NCBI RefSeq assembly: GCF_000146165.2
Contig: NC_004347.2
Coordinates: forward strand, 4,759,029 to 4,823,028
Source of the DNA: Shewanella oneidensis MR-1
GTDB lineage: Bacteria > Pseudomonadota > Gammaproteobacteria > Enterobacterales > Shewanellaceae
Direction of reading: 5' to 3'
DNA: 64,000 bases
The notes below the pieces were generated by a model, which was given only the letters and a program-made list of their open reading frames with translations, ran no database searches and was not told where the DNA came from. A program made the position numbers and the translations under genes. Positions 1-7,968 of the stretch are shown here, in pieces; the stretch's first letter is position 1, and each line of letters begins with the position of its first letter.

Positions 1-1
1 C

Positions 2-27
2 TCACCCTAAGCCCGCGCTTAGGGTGA
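2..27. terminator. Perfect 11-bp hairpin at window edge
   Basis: TCACCCTAAGC (2-12) pairs perfectly with GCTTAGGGTGA (17-27) around a 4-nt loop. There is no clear T-run on the + side inside the window. It may terminate a gene lying to the left, or form a leader hairpin ahead of the TerB-like gene. The upstream context is missing, so its role is open. Confidence 0.45.
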
Positions 28-87
28 ACTTTAGCGTGTAAAATCACTCTATGTAGTTATTCCTTCTCGCCAGAGCAGTGCCACTTT

Positions 88-537
88 ATGATTGCTAAGC
101 TGAAACGATTCCTTCAATCCCACATCCAAGCCATCTCTCCAGAGGAGAAAGCTCGCCAGCTAAAATTAGCGGCAGCGAGCATGTTGCTCGAAGTGGTGTT
201 TGCCGATGAAAACCTCGCGGCAGAAGAAAGAGCGCTATTACCTAAGCTACTGACGGAAACCCTCTCAATGTCAGCGCAGGATGCTAATGACTTGATTGAT
301 GAGGCCAAAAAAGCCCAAGGTAATGCCACTTCATTATTTGAGTTTACCAATACCATTAATGCCGAATTTAGCTTGGAGCAAAAGCAACAGTTGCTATTAG
401 CCATGTGGCAACTGGCCTATGCCGACGGGCAACTGTCACAGTACGAAGATCAGATCATCCGCCGCACCGCTGATTTGCTGTATCTCAAACACAGCGAACT
501 TATTCAGATGCGCAATCAAGCTATCAAGGCAAGCTAA
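88..537 (+). CDS. TerB-like (tellurite resistance/metal-associated) family protein
   Basis: A 149-residue, all-helical acidic protein without signal peptide or membrane segment, so cytoplasmic. Residues about 20-145 follow the TerB pattern: two helical halves, each with a conserved acidic stretch (VVFADENLAAEERALLPKLL and MWQLAYADGQLSQYEDQIIR). TerB folds are thought to bind metal through such acidic residues, but single-domain members in proteobacteria have no defined role. It stands alone: the next gene is convergent, and no terC or terD partner is visible. The ribosome site before the ATG is weak. The family call is good; a role in tellurite resistance should not be assumed. Confidence 0.75.
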   Translation: MIAKLKRFLQSHIQAISPEEKARQLKLAAASMLLEVVFADENLAAEERALLPKLLTETLSMSAQDANDLIDEAKKAQGNATSLFEFTNTINAEFSLEQKQQLLLAMWQLAYADGQLSQYEDQIIRRTADLLYLKHSELIQMRNQAIKAS

Positions 538-578
538 GTGACTTAATCAAACCCAGTGACTAAAACCCCATAATAAAA

Positions 579-609
579 AGCCTGAAAAGCAAACAGTGCT
601 ATTCAGGCT
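579..609. terminator. Terminator between convergent genes
   Basis: AGCCTGAA (579-586) pairs with TTCAGGCT (602-609). On the minus strand the stem is followed by a T-rich run (CTTTTTATT), so it mainly terminates the HDOD gene that reads toward it. Confidence 0.6.
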
Positions 610-675
610 ATGTGAGTCACTTCAATTGGTTTCGATTTCAGCGGCTAGGCTAGATTAAAACGTCTACTAGAAATA

Positions 676-1500
676 CTAAGCCAGCGCCTTTCCTATCTCA
701 AACCCGACACCTCTAAGCTCTATTAACTTAACTCGCAACCCGCCCATCTCCATTTTTAAGCCTTTCTTGGTAGCAAGTTGCGATAACCAGCTGGTTTTGT
801 CGTCATCCTCAATGGTGTCCCAATCCGCTAACACTTTATGGGCAAGACACAGCAATGCCGCCAGTTTAGAAAAAGGATTTGAATCCTTGGGATGATCCTG
901 AAACAGAATGCCTTGCACCAGTGCAGGGGTAAACTTCCAGTTTTGTGCCAATAAGGCGCCAATATCAGGAGAGTCGTAACCGAGTAATTCACGCTCAAAA
1001 GCATGTTTATCTTTACCTTGCGCGACCGCTTCGGTAATTTTTTCAGCGTCTTCTGGAGAAATTGCCGCAATCAATAAATCACCAATACGGTGGAGAATTC
1101 CGCAGGTAAAAGCCTCATCGGGCTGAACACCACACCGTTTAGCCATCTCTTGGCTATAGAGTGCGATTTCAAAGGTTTGCCCCCAAAAATGCGCCAAATC
1201 AACGCCATTGCATTTAGGCACCGCGCCCATCACCGCAGATGCTAACACTAGGGTACGCAAAGTTTGCATACCTAGGCGCACAACGGCTTCATCAATGCTG
1301 CCAACCTCGCGACTGTGACCGTAATAGGCGCAGTTGGCTAATCTGAGCACCTTGGCACTGATTAAGGGATCACGCGACACCTTAGTCGCAATATTTTTTA
1401 CGGTGGCATTGTCGTCGTTCACGACTTCAAGTAATTCACTGATGGCTTTAGGTAAACGGGGTAACTCATCAACTCGACTCAGTAGCGCGGCGGAATCCAT
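676..1500 (-). CDS. HDOD domain protein (signal transduction)
   Basis: 274 residues. The N-terminal part (about 12-205) is an HDOD domain, seen in the LPRLPKAISELLEVVNDD start, the RDPLISAKVLRLANCAYYG helix and the GSIDEAVVRLGMQTLRTLV segment. HDOD proteins are HD-related but lack the catalytic metal site and act as regulatory modules in cyclic-di-GMP, motility and stress circuits. The start chosen is the ATG at 1500, because AAGGAG sits 7 nt upstream. An ATG two codons earlier lies only 1 nt from the same AAGGAG, and longer in-frame starts have no ribosome site. The gene is monocistronic, with a terminator at 579-609. No output domain is fused, so its partner cannot be named. Confidence 0.8.
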   Translation of the reverse strand: MDSAALLSRVDELPRLPKAISELLEVVNDDNATVKNIATKVSRDPLISAKVLRLANCAYYGHSREVGSIDEAVVRLGMQTLRTLVLASAVMGAVPKCNGVDLAHFWGQTFEIALYSQEMAKRCGVQPDEAFTCGILHRIGDLLIAAISPEDAEKITEAVAQGKDKHAFERELLGYDSPDIGALLAQNWKFTPALVQGILFQDHPKDSNPFSKLAALLCLAHKVLADWDTIEDDDKTSWLSQLATKKGLKMEMGGLRVKLIELRGVGFEIGKALA

Positions 1501-1806
1501 ATTCATTCTCCTTCTAAGTGAATGATCAAAATATAGAACACAAAATCTCGCCCCGCCCTCAAGGATATGAAGACTTATCAATAGGGTGTAAAGCTCTTCC
1601 GCCAACAATCAGTAATCACTAGCTAAGCAAAAACTCAGCTCGCAAAGCATCAGAACGCTTCTGCAGCGCCGAATAATCCTCAGGGATTCACGCTTTTCCT
1701 TGTGGATCGCTGCTCAATAATTAGGCTTATTTGTAAAGAAATGTTTCTAAAAATAAGTAATGGATGATATAGATTAAATATTGTTCATCCATTGTAAGGA
1801 AGCATC

Positions 1807-2418
1807 ATGGGTCAAAATGTCATCGTTAATCGTACTGGGATCATCGTCGTTAGTGCATTAATCCCCTTGGGTTTGTTCGTCTTTATGGCGCAACTTATCC
1901 ATAATCCACAACCTTTAAGCGGACAAGCGACCGATGCGCCGCAAATCAATATTTTGATGAGTGAACGAACACCTATCCCGCCAAAGGAAAGTCGCAAACC
2001 CGAACCGCCAAAGCCAATCCCAACAAGGGAGCGGATCACAACTCCGGGCGAAAGCACTGAAGTGGTCGACTTTAACCCCCAAACTTTTACCCCCGAAATG
2101 CCGATTCAAACGACTCTCTTTACCCAATCGTCCATGTCAGCAGAAGCCTTGCCACTGGTGCAAGTATCCCCTCGCTATCCCATTGAAGCGGCGCAGAATG
2201 GTAAGGAAGGTTATGTGGTCGTTGGATTTGATATTACGGCGGATGGCACAGTGAGCAATGTTCGCGTGCTCGATGCTAACCCTAAACGCATATTTGATAA
2301 GGAGGCGCTGTCAGCGGTGCAAAATTGGAAATACAAACCGAAGTTTGATGCGGGCAAAGCCGTTCCCCAACTTAACCAACAAGTACAACTCGACTTTAAA
2401 CTGGATCAAAAGATTTAA
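1807..2418 (+). CDS. TonB-type energy transducer
   Basis: 203 residues with the usual TonB order: one N-terminal membrane helix (about 11-31), a proline- and charge-rich periplasmic spacer (about 55-80, KPEPPKPIP) and a TonB C-terminal domain (about 110-203) with VSPRYPIEAAQNGKEGYVVV. TonB passes the inner-membrane proton gradient to outer-membrane receptors and needs ExbB/ExbD. Neither exbBD nor a receptor gene is adjacent, so this is a stand-alone paralogue whose client is unknown. GTAAGGA precedes the ATG. A 12-bp perfect hairpin follows at 2427-2460. I see no convincing Fur box upstream. Confidence 0.85.
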   Translation: MGQNVIVNRTGIIVVSALIPLGLFVFMAQLIHNPQPLSGQATDAPQINILMSERTPIPPKESRKPEPPKPIPTRERITTPGESTEVVDFNPQTFTPEMPIQTTLFTQSSMSAEALPLVQVSPRYPIEAAQNGKEGYVVVGFDITADGTVSNVRVLDANPKRIFDKEALSAVQNWKYKPKFDAGKAVPQLNQQVQLDFKLDQKI

Positions 2419-2426
2419 TGCTTGAT

Positions 2427-2460
2427 AGACCAGAACGTTTAAAACTGTACGTTCTGGTCT
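2427..2460. terminator. 12-bp perfect hairpin between convergent genes
   Basis: AGACCAGAACGT (2427-2438) and ACGTTCTGGTCT (2449-2460) form a perfect 12-bp stem around a 10-nt loop, between the tonB-like gene and the convergent permease. Neither side has a strong T-run, so it may act with Rho or mainly protect mRNA 3' ends. Confidence 0.6.
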
Positions 2461-2491
2461 TGGTGATCTTGGCAGTTCAAATCGTCAAGGG

Positions 2492-3772
2492 TTAAGAAAC
2501 CTTATTATCCACTAAAGTTTGTTTGCGGCTGATATGGGTCTTTTGCCACCACAGGAATGGCGCAACAAATAGGATTAATACCAACACATAGGCCATGCTC
2601 GCCCCAAGGGCAATACCGAGCGCCAAGCAAAAACCACAACCTAATACCACTAAAGGCAAATTGTGCCGTGGCAGTAACTTAGCTGCGGCAAGCATTGCCA
2701 TTAAATAAATAACCACAAACACGCCGTTACTCCAGGCAATAAGATGTTCAAGCTCTTGGCCCGTGATATGGGTTAACACTATCACACTTGCCATCACACT
2801 CAGTAACGCGCCTAAGGCTCGGATGGGTACACCATGACGATTCTTAACCGCAAAACAGCGCGGTAAAATACCTTCGCAACTAAAGCTCCATACAAGGCGT
2901 GCGGCACTGGCGGCATACACGTTTACCGTGGCAAGACCACTGGCAATCCCAAGCACACCAATCACTTGCGCACCGTATCCACCTAAAAGCGCATCGAATA
3001 CGCCGATCATCGCCACGCTGTTATCGGTAGGCACTAAGAGTAAAATCAGCGTACAGGCCACATAAATAATGCCCACCAACACAGTGCCCATCATCATTGC
3101 CGGGATCATATCCTGCTGCGGACGACGAAAATCGTCGGCAAGGTGAGTCATCGCCTCTATCCCTAAAAAGCTCCAAAAGGCGATACCTGCGGCAATCATC
3201 ATGGTGGAGATTTCTGGCGTGCCATAGCTGGCGAGTGAGGTTAAATGCCCTGGCTGAAGACTGCTGGCCCCAAAGAGCACCACCACAATAGCGACAATAC
3301 AGAGGGTTAAGCCAAATTGCAGTTTGGCCGAGACTTGGATGCCACGTAAATTCAGCAAAAACAAACCGAAAATCACCAACACCTCGGCCGATACCTTGAA
3401 CCAACCATCGAGGGGAATAAGGGCATTAACAAACTGAAAAGTCATCAAAATTGCGGCAGGGGCGCCCATTGGCACCACCAGCAAAAAAATCAGCCCGATA
3501 GTACGGCCAGCGGTGCGACCAAAGGCCTTTTCCACAAAATAAGCAGGCCCTGCTGCATGGGGAAAGACACTCGCCAGCCTGCCAAAAATCAGCGCTACGG
3601 GAATAATGGCTAAGGTGAGAAGCGACCAAGCGATAAGTGCCCCAGCATGGGCTTTAGCAATTGTCATTTGTGGGAGAATAAACACCCCGGTACCAAGCAA
3701 AGTGGTGGCCATTAAGCCGGCGCCTTGCCACCGTCCTATCGTTCCGCCATGAGTTCCGCTATGTGAGTTCAT
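2492..3772 (-). CDS. APC-family amino acid exporter, YjeH-like
   Basis: 426 residues with about 12 predicted membrane helices. The N-terminal GLMATTLLGTGVFILPQM, the central WSFLGIEAMTHLADDF and the later VYAASAARLVWS and HLIAWSNGVFVVIYLMAM segments match what I recall of E. coli YjeH, an exporter of methionine and branched-chain amino acids in the APC superfamily. It is divergent from an Lrp/AsnC-family regulator, the usual arrangement for amino acid exporters controlled by Lrp-like proteins. Transport of neutral hydrophobic amino acids is therefore the likely role; direction and substrate are inferred from the family. Length is normal. Confidence 0.8.
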   Translation of the reverse strand: MNSHSGTHGGTIGRWQGAGLMATTLLGTGVFILPQMTIAKAHAGALIAWSLLTLAIIPVALIFGRLASVFPHAAGPAYFVEKAFGRTAGRTIGLIFLLVVPMGAPAAILMTFQFVNALIPLDGWFKVSAEVLVIFGLFLLNLRGIQVSAKLQFGLTLCIVAIVVVLFGASSLQPGHLTSLASYGTPEISTMMIAAGIAFWSFLGIEAMTHLADDFRRPQQDMIPAMMMGTVLVGIIYVACTLILLLVPTDNSVAMIGVFDALLGGYGAQVIGVLGIASGLATVNVYAASAARLVWSFSCEGILPRCFAVKNRHGVPIRALGALLSVMASVIVLTHITGQELEHLIAWSNGVFVVIYLMAMLAAAKLLPRHNLPLVVLGCGFCLALGIALGASMAYVLVLILFVAPFLWWQKTHISRKQTLVDNKVS

Positions 3773-3998
3773 CTGTTAACATTCAGTAGTTTTGAAGCCG
3801 TCAGTATAGTGAGATTTTACGCCGCAATCTGCCGCCAATTTCGGTGTTCTTCATCGCATACACAAACAAAATGGCGGTAAAAAGGCCTATTTCCGGCAAA
3901 ATGACGGCACGACTCAAGAGACTGCCCATTTAGGCTGGGTAGCATTGACCGGCAATCTGCCCCAGTTTAGTTATAACCTGTTTTTATCGGAGTCCAAG

Positions 3999-4430
3999 TT
4001 GGATAAGTTTGATACCGCGATCATCCATTGTCTGCGCCAAGATGCTCGTCAAAGTGTTTCAAGTATTGCTGAACAAGTAAATCTTTCCCGAAGTGCTGTC
4101 GCGGAGCGGATTAAAAAGCTGGAACAAACAGGGGTTATCCGTGGCTATCAGGTATTGCTGAGTGAATCGCAAAAAGAAGGCGTTTCGGCCTACTTCGAAA
4201 TCCAACATAAATGTCCGCGCTGCGCTGATGTAGTGCATGTGTTCCATGCGATTCCTGAAGTGATTACCTGCCGCGGTATTTCTGGTGATATGGATTTGCT
4301 GGTGTATGTTCACGCCCCTTCGATGCGCCGCTTGCATGAAATTCGTGAGTATATTGATACCCACACGGATATCATTAAAATCAAAACCCATGTGGTCATG
4401 AGTGAATGGATTAATAATACTGGCGAGTAA
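3999..4430 (+). CDS. Lrp/AsnC-family transcriptional regulator
   Basis: 143 residues from a TTG start at 3999. I chose it because GGAG lies 6 nt upstream and the product then begins LDKFDTAIIHCLRQDAR, the canonical Lrp start; an in-frame TTG at 3945 adds 18 residues and has no ribosome site. Residues about 3-50 are the winged HTH (SSIAEQVNLSRSAVAERIKKLEQTGVI) and the rest is the RAM ligand-binding domain (about 60-140). A CPRC motif in the RAM domain is unusual. The gene is divergent from the YjeH-like exporter, and the 226-nt gap probably holds its operators. Likely role: amino-acid-responsive control of that exporter. Confidence 0.85.
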   Translation: MDKFDTAIIHCLRQDARQSVSSIAEQVNLSRSAVAERIKKLEQTGVIRGYQVLLSESQKEGVSAYFEIQHKCPRCADVVHVFHAIPEVITCRGISGDMDLLVYVHAPSMRRLHEIREYIDTHTDIIKIKTHVVMSEWINNTGE

Positions 4431-4452
4431 GTGCTTTGCCCCAAACAAGAAA

Positions 4453-4478
4453 CGCCACCCTAAGGAATAAAGGTGGCG
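4453..4478. terminator. Hairpin after Lrp-family gene
   Basis: CGCCACC (4453-4459) pairs with GGTGGCG (4472-4478), 22 nt after the stop codon. There is no clean T-run, so it is a weak intrinsic terminator. Confidence 0.45.
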
Positions 4479-4695
4479 AGGCCCTTGTGGAGGCAGGGCA
4501 AACAATACCTAATATCAAATATGGCTTCCTTTCCCAATAACCTCCCTGTGACAGCAAATCGCGACAAGACAACACACCTTTAATCACTTCAGCCAGCGTA
4601 ATTAAAGGGGTTAGCTCACGGTGTATTCCTTAGACACCGCTTCGCTACTCACTGTAATTCCTTCTTATCTATAATATTGGACGTTCCATGCCCAA

Positions 4696-5637
4696 TTAAA
4701 CGACCGTCATTTGCCCGGTGTAGAGAATAAAGTTACGCAGCAGCAATACCCCTATCAGACTTAAACAAGCAGTTCCTGCTACATAGGCCCATTTACGTTT
4801 TGAAGTGGCTGTCATAAACAGGTTCATCGCCAAGGGACCCGACAAGCCAATCCCAACGATACCAAGCCAGAAGATCCACCCCCAGAATCCATAACCTATC
4901 GCATTGAAGGCTGCGAGCTTACTTTGGCCGCCGGTCAGCACTAAGCCCATAAAGAAGGTAAATATCAGCACTATCTCCACCAAAATCAGCGGAATTTCAA
5001 CCTTATGAATAAAGTGCACTTCCTTCGCATTCGGATTGGCGTTAAGTAACACCCCGCCAAGCAGTGAGCATGCCGCACCAGATGAAAGCCCCGAGGCCAA
5101 AAACAGCAGTGGCAACACCGGATTTTTCAACATTGGGTAGCCGGGTAAGGCCGAAAGTAAAAAGCCAGTATAAGCTCCGAGAGCAAGAGAGAAGATCACC
5201 AATAAACCGGTAATTGTCGCCTCGAAACGGCTCAGCAAAGCTGTCAACTTCAGCACAATCGGGAAGCGGTTTTCGCACCAAGCATCGATAGGTTTACGGA
5301 ACAATAAGCCAATCCACATAAACATAAAGACTTGGTAAATCAGCAGAATAAGCACCCCCATCGACATCACAGATGTTGGATTGTAGAAAACTAAGATCTT
5401 CCAAAAATCGAAGGGCTTAGTTAAGTCCAAAACTAAGATGCCTAAACCCGCCATAACCGCTACAGGCGCCACAATACAAGCCGCCTGCACAAAACCAGAC
5501 TGGTAAGCATTATGTTTAAGCACAAAATGTTTGAGTAACACCGCAAAGAACATGGCGCCAGCAGATGCCCCAGCTAAAAACAGGTATATCGCAATCGGCC
5601 AATGCCACACTAGCGTATCAAAATGTAGGGCGCTCAT
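4696..5637 (-). CDS. nrfD: NrfD/PsrC-type membrane quinol subunit, now without its Fe-S partner
   Basis: 313 residues with 8-9 membrane helices, typical of NrfD/PsrC proteins. The N-terminal HWPIAIYLFLAGASAGAMFF is the family signature, and the VLDLTKPFDFWKIL segment follows helix 2. Such proteins exchange electrons between menaquinol and a peripheral four-cluster ferredoxin subunit (NrfC/PsrB). The start ATG overlaps the stop of the nrfC remnant (ATGA at 5634-5637), so the two were translationally coupled. Only the last ~30 codons of nrfC remain, so the complex cannot assemble from this locus. The reading frame itself is intact, so the loss may be recent, or another Fe-S protein may serve it. 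Nitrite, polysulfide and other substrates are equally possible from sequence. Confidence 0.8.
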   Translation of the reverse strand: MSALHFDTLVWHWPIAIYLFLAGASAGAMFFAVLLKHFVLKHNAYQSGFVQAACIVAPVAVMAGLGILVLDLTKPFDFWKILVFYNPTSVMSMGVLILLIYQVFMFMWIGLLFRKPIDAWCENRFPIVLKLTALLSRFEATITGLLVIFSLALGAYTGFLLSALPGYPMLKNPVLPLLFLASGLSSGAACSLLGGVLLNANPNAKEVHFIHKVEIPLILVEIVLIFTFFMGLVLTGGQSKLAAFNAIGYGFWGWIFWLGIVGIGLSGPLAMNLFMTATSKRKWAYVAGTACLSLIGVLLLRNFILYTGQMTVV

Positions 5638-5726
5638 AGTGCCACCTCCCCTGATTTGGCCACAATGCGGAACAGTTTTGGCCGAGTACCGAGATCGGAC
5701 TTAGCCCTTTGGGTTGGGTTTGCCTT
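5634..5726 (-). pseudogene. 3' remnant of an nrfC-like Fe-S subunit gene
   Basis: In the frame that ends with TGA at 5634-5636, the last ~30 codons read KANPTQRAKSDLGTRPKLF followed by RIVAKSGEVAL. This matches the C-terminus of E. coli NrfC as I recall it (PTYRYKLALGTKPKLYR...GEV). No cysteine clusters and no upstream part are present; immediately upstream the frame runs into the 9-bp repeats and then the cytochrome gene in another frame. It is the surviving tail of the gene that preceded nrfD. Confidence 0.75.
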
Positions 5727-6108
5727 GAGCACTTGTACCACTTGTACCACTTGTACCACTTGTACCACTTGTACCACTTGTACCACTTGAGAGTTTGGGT
5801 TTACGATGGCACATAAAACAGCTATCAGCACCTTTAGTAGAGTATTTTCCTTCAGCAAACTTATCTGTGAGTATCTTTTCTATTTGCTCTCCTGTTTCGT
5901 GAGTTGCTGGAATTTCTTGAGCTTTAACAGATGGAGATAATATAAGGAACAGGCTCGCCCCCATTATCAGAGTTTTAATTTTACGCCATCTTATATTTAA
6001 TGCCTTATGGTTAACATGACTTAGCAATGAAAAATCCACAACCATAATAACCACAAAACAACAAAGGTTAACGATTGTTAACAATGAATGAGCAACAAGC
6101 CTATTCAC
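5701..6108 (-). pseudogene. 5' remnant of a multiheme c-type cytochrome gene
   Basis: The open frame encodes a signal peptide (about 42-63, ending SPSVKAQE), a short helical region and one heme motif, ADSCFMCH, then a run of six Ser-Gly-Thr units and a stop. The KGADSCFMCHRK context resembles the first heme of MtrA/DmsE-type multiheme cytochromes; the remaining hemes are missing. The likely native start lies near the ATG at 5964 or just before it, since the first ~40 codons look non-coding. The frame ends inside sequence that belongs to nrfC in another frame. I infer that a deletion removed the cytochrome's 3' part and most of nrfC. Confidence 0.65.
5731..5784. repeat. Six tandem copies of a 9-bp repeat (ACTTGTACC)
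   Basis: ACTTGTACC occurs six times without interruption from 5731 to 5784, followed by a partial ACTTG. On the coding strand it adds Ser-Gly-Thr units to the cytochrome remnant; in the nrfC frame it reads Val-Val-Gln. It lies exactly where cytochrome-like and NrfC-like sequence meet. Copy number is a multiple of 3, so expansion would not change the frame. Confidence 0.95.
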
Positions 6109-6338
6109 AGCTAAAAAACACTAAAAATATGCCTTGAATCACGAAAATTAATAAAAGAAAAATATTCTCAAAAACAATATAAAATGTTGAAAAACACTAA
6201 ATTAAACTAACTAGCAATAACTTTCAGGTTAAGAATTCAGGTTAATAAAATGTTTACAACCTGTTTTACTTTCAGCCGAATATTAGCCGACACTAATTCT
6301 AACTAGCTCACAAATTTATACTTTAAAATTTCTAAATT

Positions 6339-7298
6339 TTAAAAATCACAAACCGAATCAGAAATAAAACGCAACACCTCACTTTTAATCAACGGTGGAA
6401 TGACATCAATATTACGCTTAAGGTAAATCATAGAATATGTGGGTTTATGCATTGCTTCATGTAACCTTTGATATTCACAATTTTCTAATTTCTCAACCCT
6501 CAGTGAAGGCACCTTAGCGATAAAAGCGGCGGCACTATTAGGTCCAATAAAACTAATAGTGTTTTCAGACATCAACGCTTCAATCATAGAGGCTAAATTT
6601 TGTGTTTTTAAAAAGACATTTAAAGCAAGTCCGCGCTGCTCACAATAGACCTCAAATGGATCTTTTTCATCATTAAATCCAGAAACTTGAGTAACGACAA
6701 ATGGATATTTTGCAATATTATCGAGCGAAATTTTTTCTTGCCAAATTGCGCCAGTCGCAGCTGAAACGACATAGACATGCTCACCAACACTAATGGGTTC
6801 AACATGCAGTAAATTTGAATGTTTTGGATTACAATCCATGGTTTGCGTACAGGCACGATTAGTAATGGCAATACATATTTCACCATTGATGACTTTTGTA
6901 CAAATTTCCCTATGCGAGGACATTACTTTTAAACTGATATCCAAACCTTCTTGCTTTATAACACGGTTTAGATGTTCAGGAAGCCCTACGCACAGCGTTG
7001 CAGGCACAGCAATCACGCACTCTTTCTTTACCTCAAGTTCATGTCTATTAGCGCTTAAACCTTCAATCAGCTCTATAATCTCACAAATTTTAGGATAAAT
7101 TTCTCTCGCTTTTTTTGTTGGAACAAAGTGAGTTTTCCTCCTAATAAAAAGCGAGTCGTTATAGACCTCTCTCATTTCAGCAATATAACGACTCACTTTT
7201 GAGGGTGATACAGAATGTTGCTGCGACACAAATGTTGCACTACCACTATCATAAAGAGATTTGAATATGTAAAAAATTCTTACATCGCAATCCTGCAT
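6339..7298 (-). CDS. LysR-family transcriptional regulator
   Basis: 319 residues. The N-terminus (about 8-65) is a LysR winged HTH (YDSGSATFVSQQHSVSPSKV, then SLFIRRKTHFVPTKKA), and about 90-310 form the two-lobe effector domain. It stands upstream of the decayed cytochrome/nrfCD operon on the same strand and is divergent from the triheme cytochrome gene. LysR regulators usually control the divergent neighbour, so the cytochrome is the likely target. Dyads in the 177-nt gap (7358-7376 and 7385-7401) are candidate binding sites. The gene is AT-rich compared with menD. The effector cannot be deduced. Confidence 0.85.
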   Translation of the reverse strand: MQDCDVRIFYIFKSLYDSGSATFVSQQHSVSPSKVSRYIAEMREVYNDSLFIRRKTHFVPTKKAREIYPKICEIIELIEGLSANRHELEVKKECVIAVPATLCVGLPEHLNRVIKQEGLDISLKVMSSHREICTKVINGEICIAITNRACTQTMDCNPKHSNLLHVEPISVGEHVYVVSAATGAIWQEKISLDNIAKYPFVVTQVSGFNDEKDPFEVYCEQRGLALNVFLKTQNLASMIEALMSENTISFIGPNSAAAFIAKVPSLRVEKLENCEYQRLHEAMHKPTYSMIYLKRNIDVIPPLIKSEVLRFISDSVCDF

Positions 7299-7357
7299 AT
7301 TAAAATCCTATTTCTGGTTTGAATATCTAAATCATAAACCATCTACATTACTTAAAT

Positions 7358-7401
7358 CTGAAAATGAATATTTCAGAAATAGAAAGTCATGCGCAATGAC
7401 T
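7358..7401. promoter_or_regulatory. Two dyads between LysR gene and triheme cytochrome
   Basis: CTGAAA (7358-7363) and TTTCAG (7371-7376) form one inverted repeat with a 7-nt spacer; AGTCAT (7385-7390) and ATGACT (7396-7401) form a second with a 5-nt spacer. They lie in the divergent intergenic region, where a LysR protein would be expected to bind. Function is inferred from position. Confidence 0.4.
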
Positions 7402-7475
7402 CATTTATGAACACTAAGACTAAGTCATTTATTTATTAATGCATACAATCTTAAAAAAAAACAAGGCTGATTATT

Positions 7476-7778
7476 ATGGCTCGTATCTTATTAGTATTTC
7501 TATCTTGCTTGCTGTCAAATGTCGTCTATGCCATTGATGGCTGCAATGGCTGCCATGATGAGAAATGGCAATCTACTCCGGCACATATATGGATTGAAAC
7601 AGAGCATCATATTGATATTGTTGCTTGCCCCGACTGCCATCAATGGAAAGAGGGTGATGATTTACCTCCTGTATTACCGAGCCAAGAAACGCTTCAAAAA
7701 GAATGCGGCCAGTGTCATGCCACTCCTGACAACTTACCCGCAATGATGCATATGCAACAATATCAACAATTAAAATAA
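7476..7778 (+). CDS. Small periplasmic triheme c-type cytochrome
   Basis: 100 residues: a signal peptide (about 1-19, ending VVYA) and three CxxCH heme motifs at about residues 23-27 (CNGCH), 51-55 (CPDCH) and 77-81 (CGQCH). Extra histidines between the motifs can serve as distal ligands. The exported protein is likely a periplasmic electron shuttle, perhaps once a partner of the neighbouring NrfD-based complex. It is divergent from a LysR regulator and followed by a strong terminator, so it is a single-gene unit. It remains intact although the nearby operon is broken. I do not recognise it as a named cytochrome. Confidence 0.85.
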   Translation: MARILLVFLSCLLSNVVYAIDGCNGCHDEKWQSTPAHIWIETEHHIDIVACPDCHQWKEGDDLPPVLPSQETLQKECGQCHATPDNLPAMMHMQQYQQLK

Positions 7779-7791
7779 ACCTGTTCCCTGC

Positions 7792-7831
7792 GGGGTTCGC
7801 ATTCTCATCAGTGCGGGCCCCTTTTTCTTTT
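7792..7831 (+). terminator. Strong intrinsic terminator after triheme cytochrome
   Basis: GGGGTTCGCA (7792-7801) pairs with TGCGGGCCCC (7812-7821), counting two G-T wobbles, and is followed directly by TTTTTCTTTT. Confidence 0.8.
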
Positions 7832-7968
7832 GTTCAAAATACACTCAAGGTACGCCATTAACTCAATAGCATAATGCCTAACCTGTCCAACCTTTTGTTA
7901 AGCAAGACATACATCTTAACTGGCAAACACGTTACACTAAGCCCATCTTTATCCTGATCGATCTTGCT

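Noticed and set aside
2..27. Hairpin at the window edge as a recombination (attC-like) site
   Set aside because: No integrase gene and no attC core sequences; a terminator or leader hairpin is simpler.
1812..2127. Minus-strand frames opposite the tonB-like gene
   Set aside because: Shadows of the real gene: no ribosome site and no family features.
3945..3998. TTG at 3945 as start of the Lrp-family gene
   Set aside because: No ribosome site there, and the extra 18 residues are unlike the family; the TTG at 3999 has GGAG 6 nt upstream.
5731..5789. Short direct repeats as a CRISPR array
   Set aside because: Units are 9 bp, contiguous, with no spacers, inside a coding remnant.
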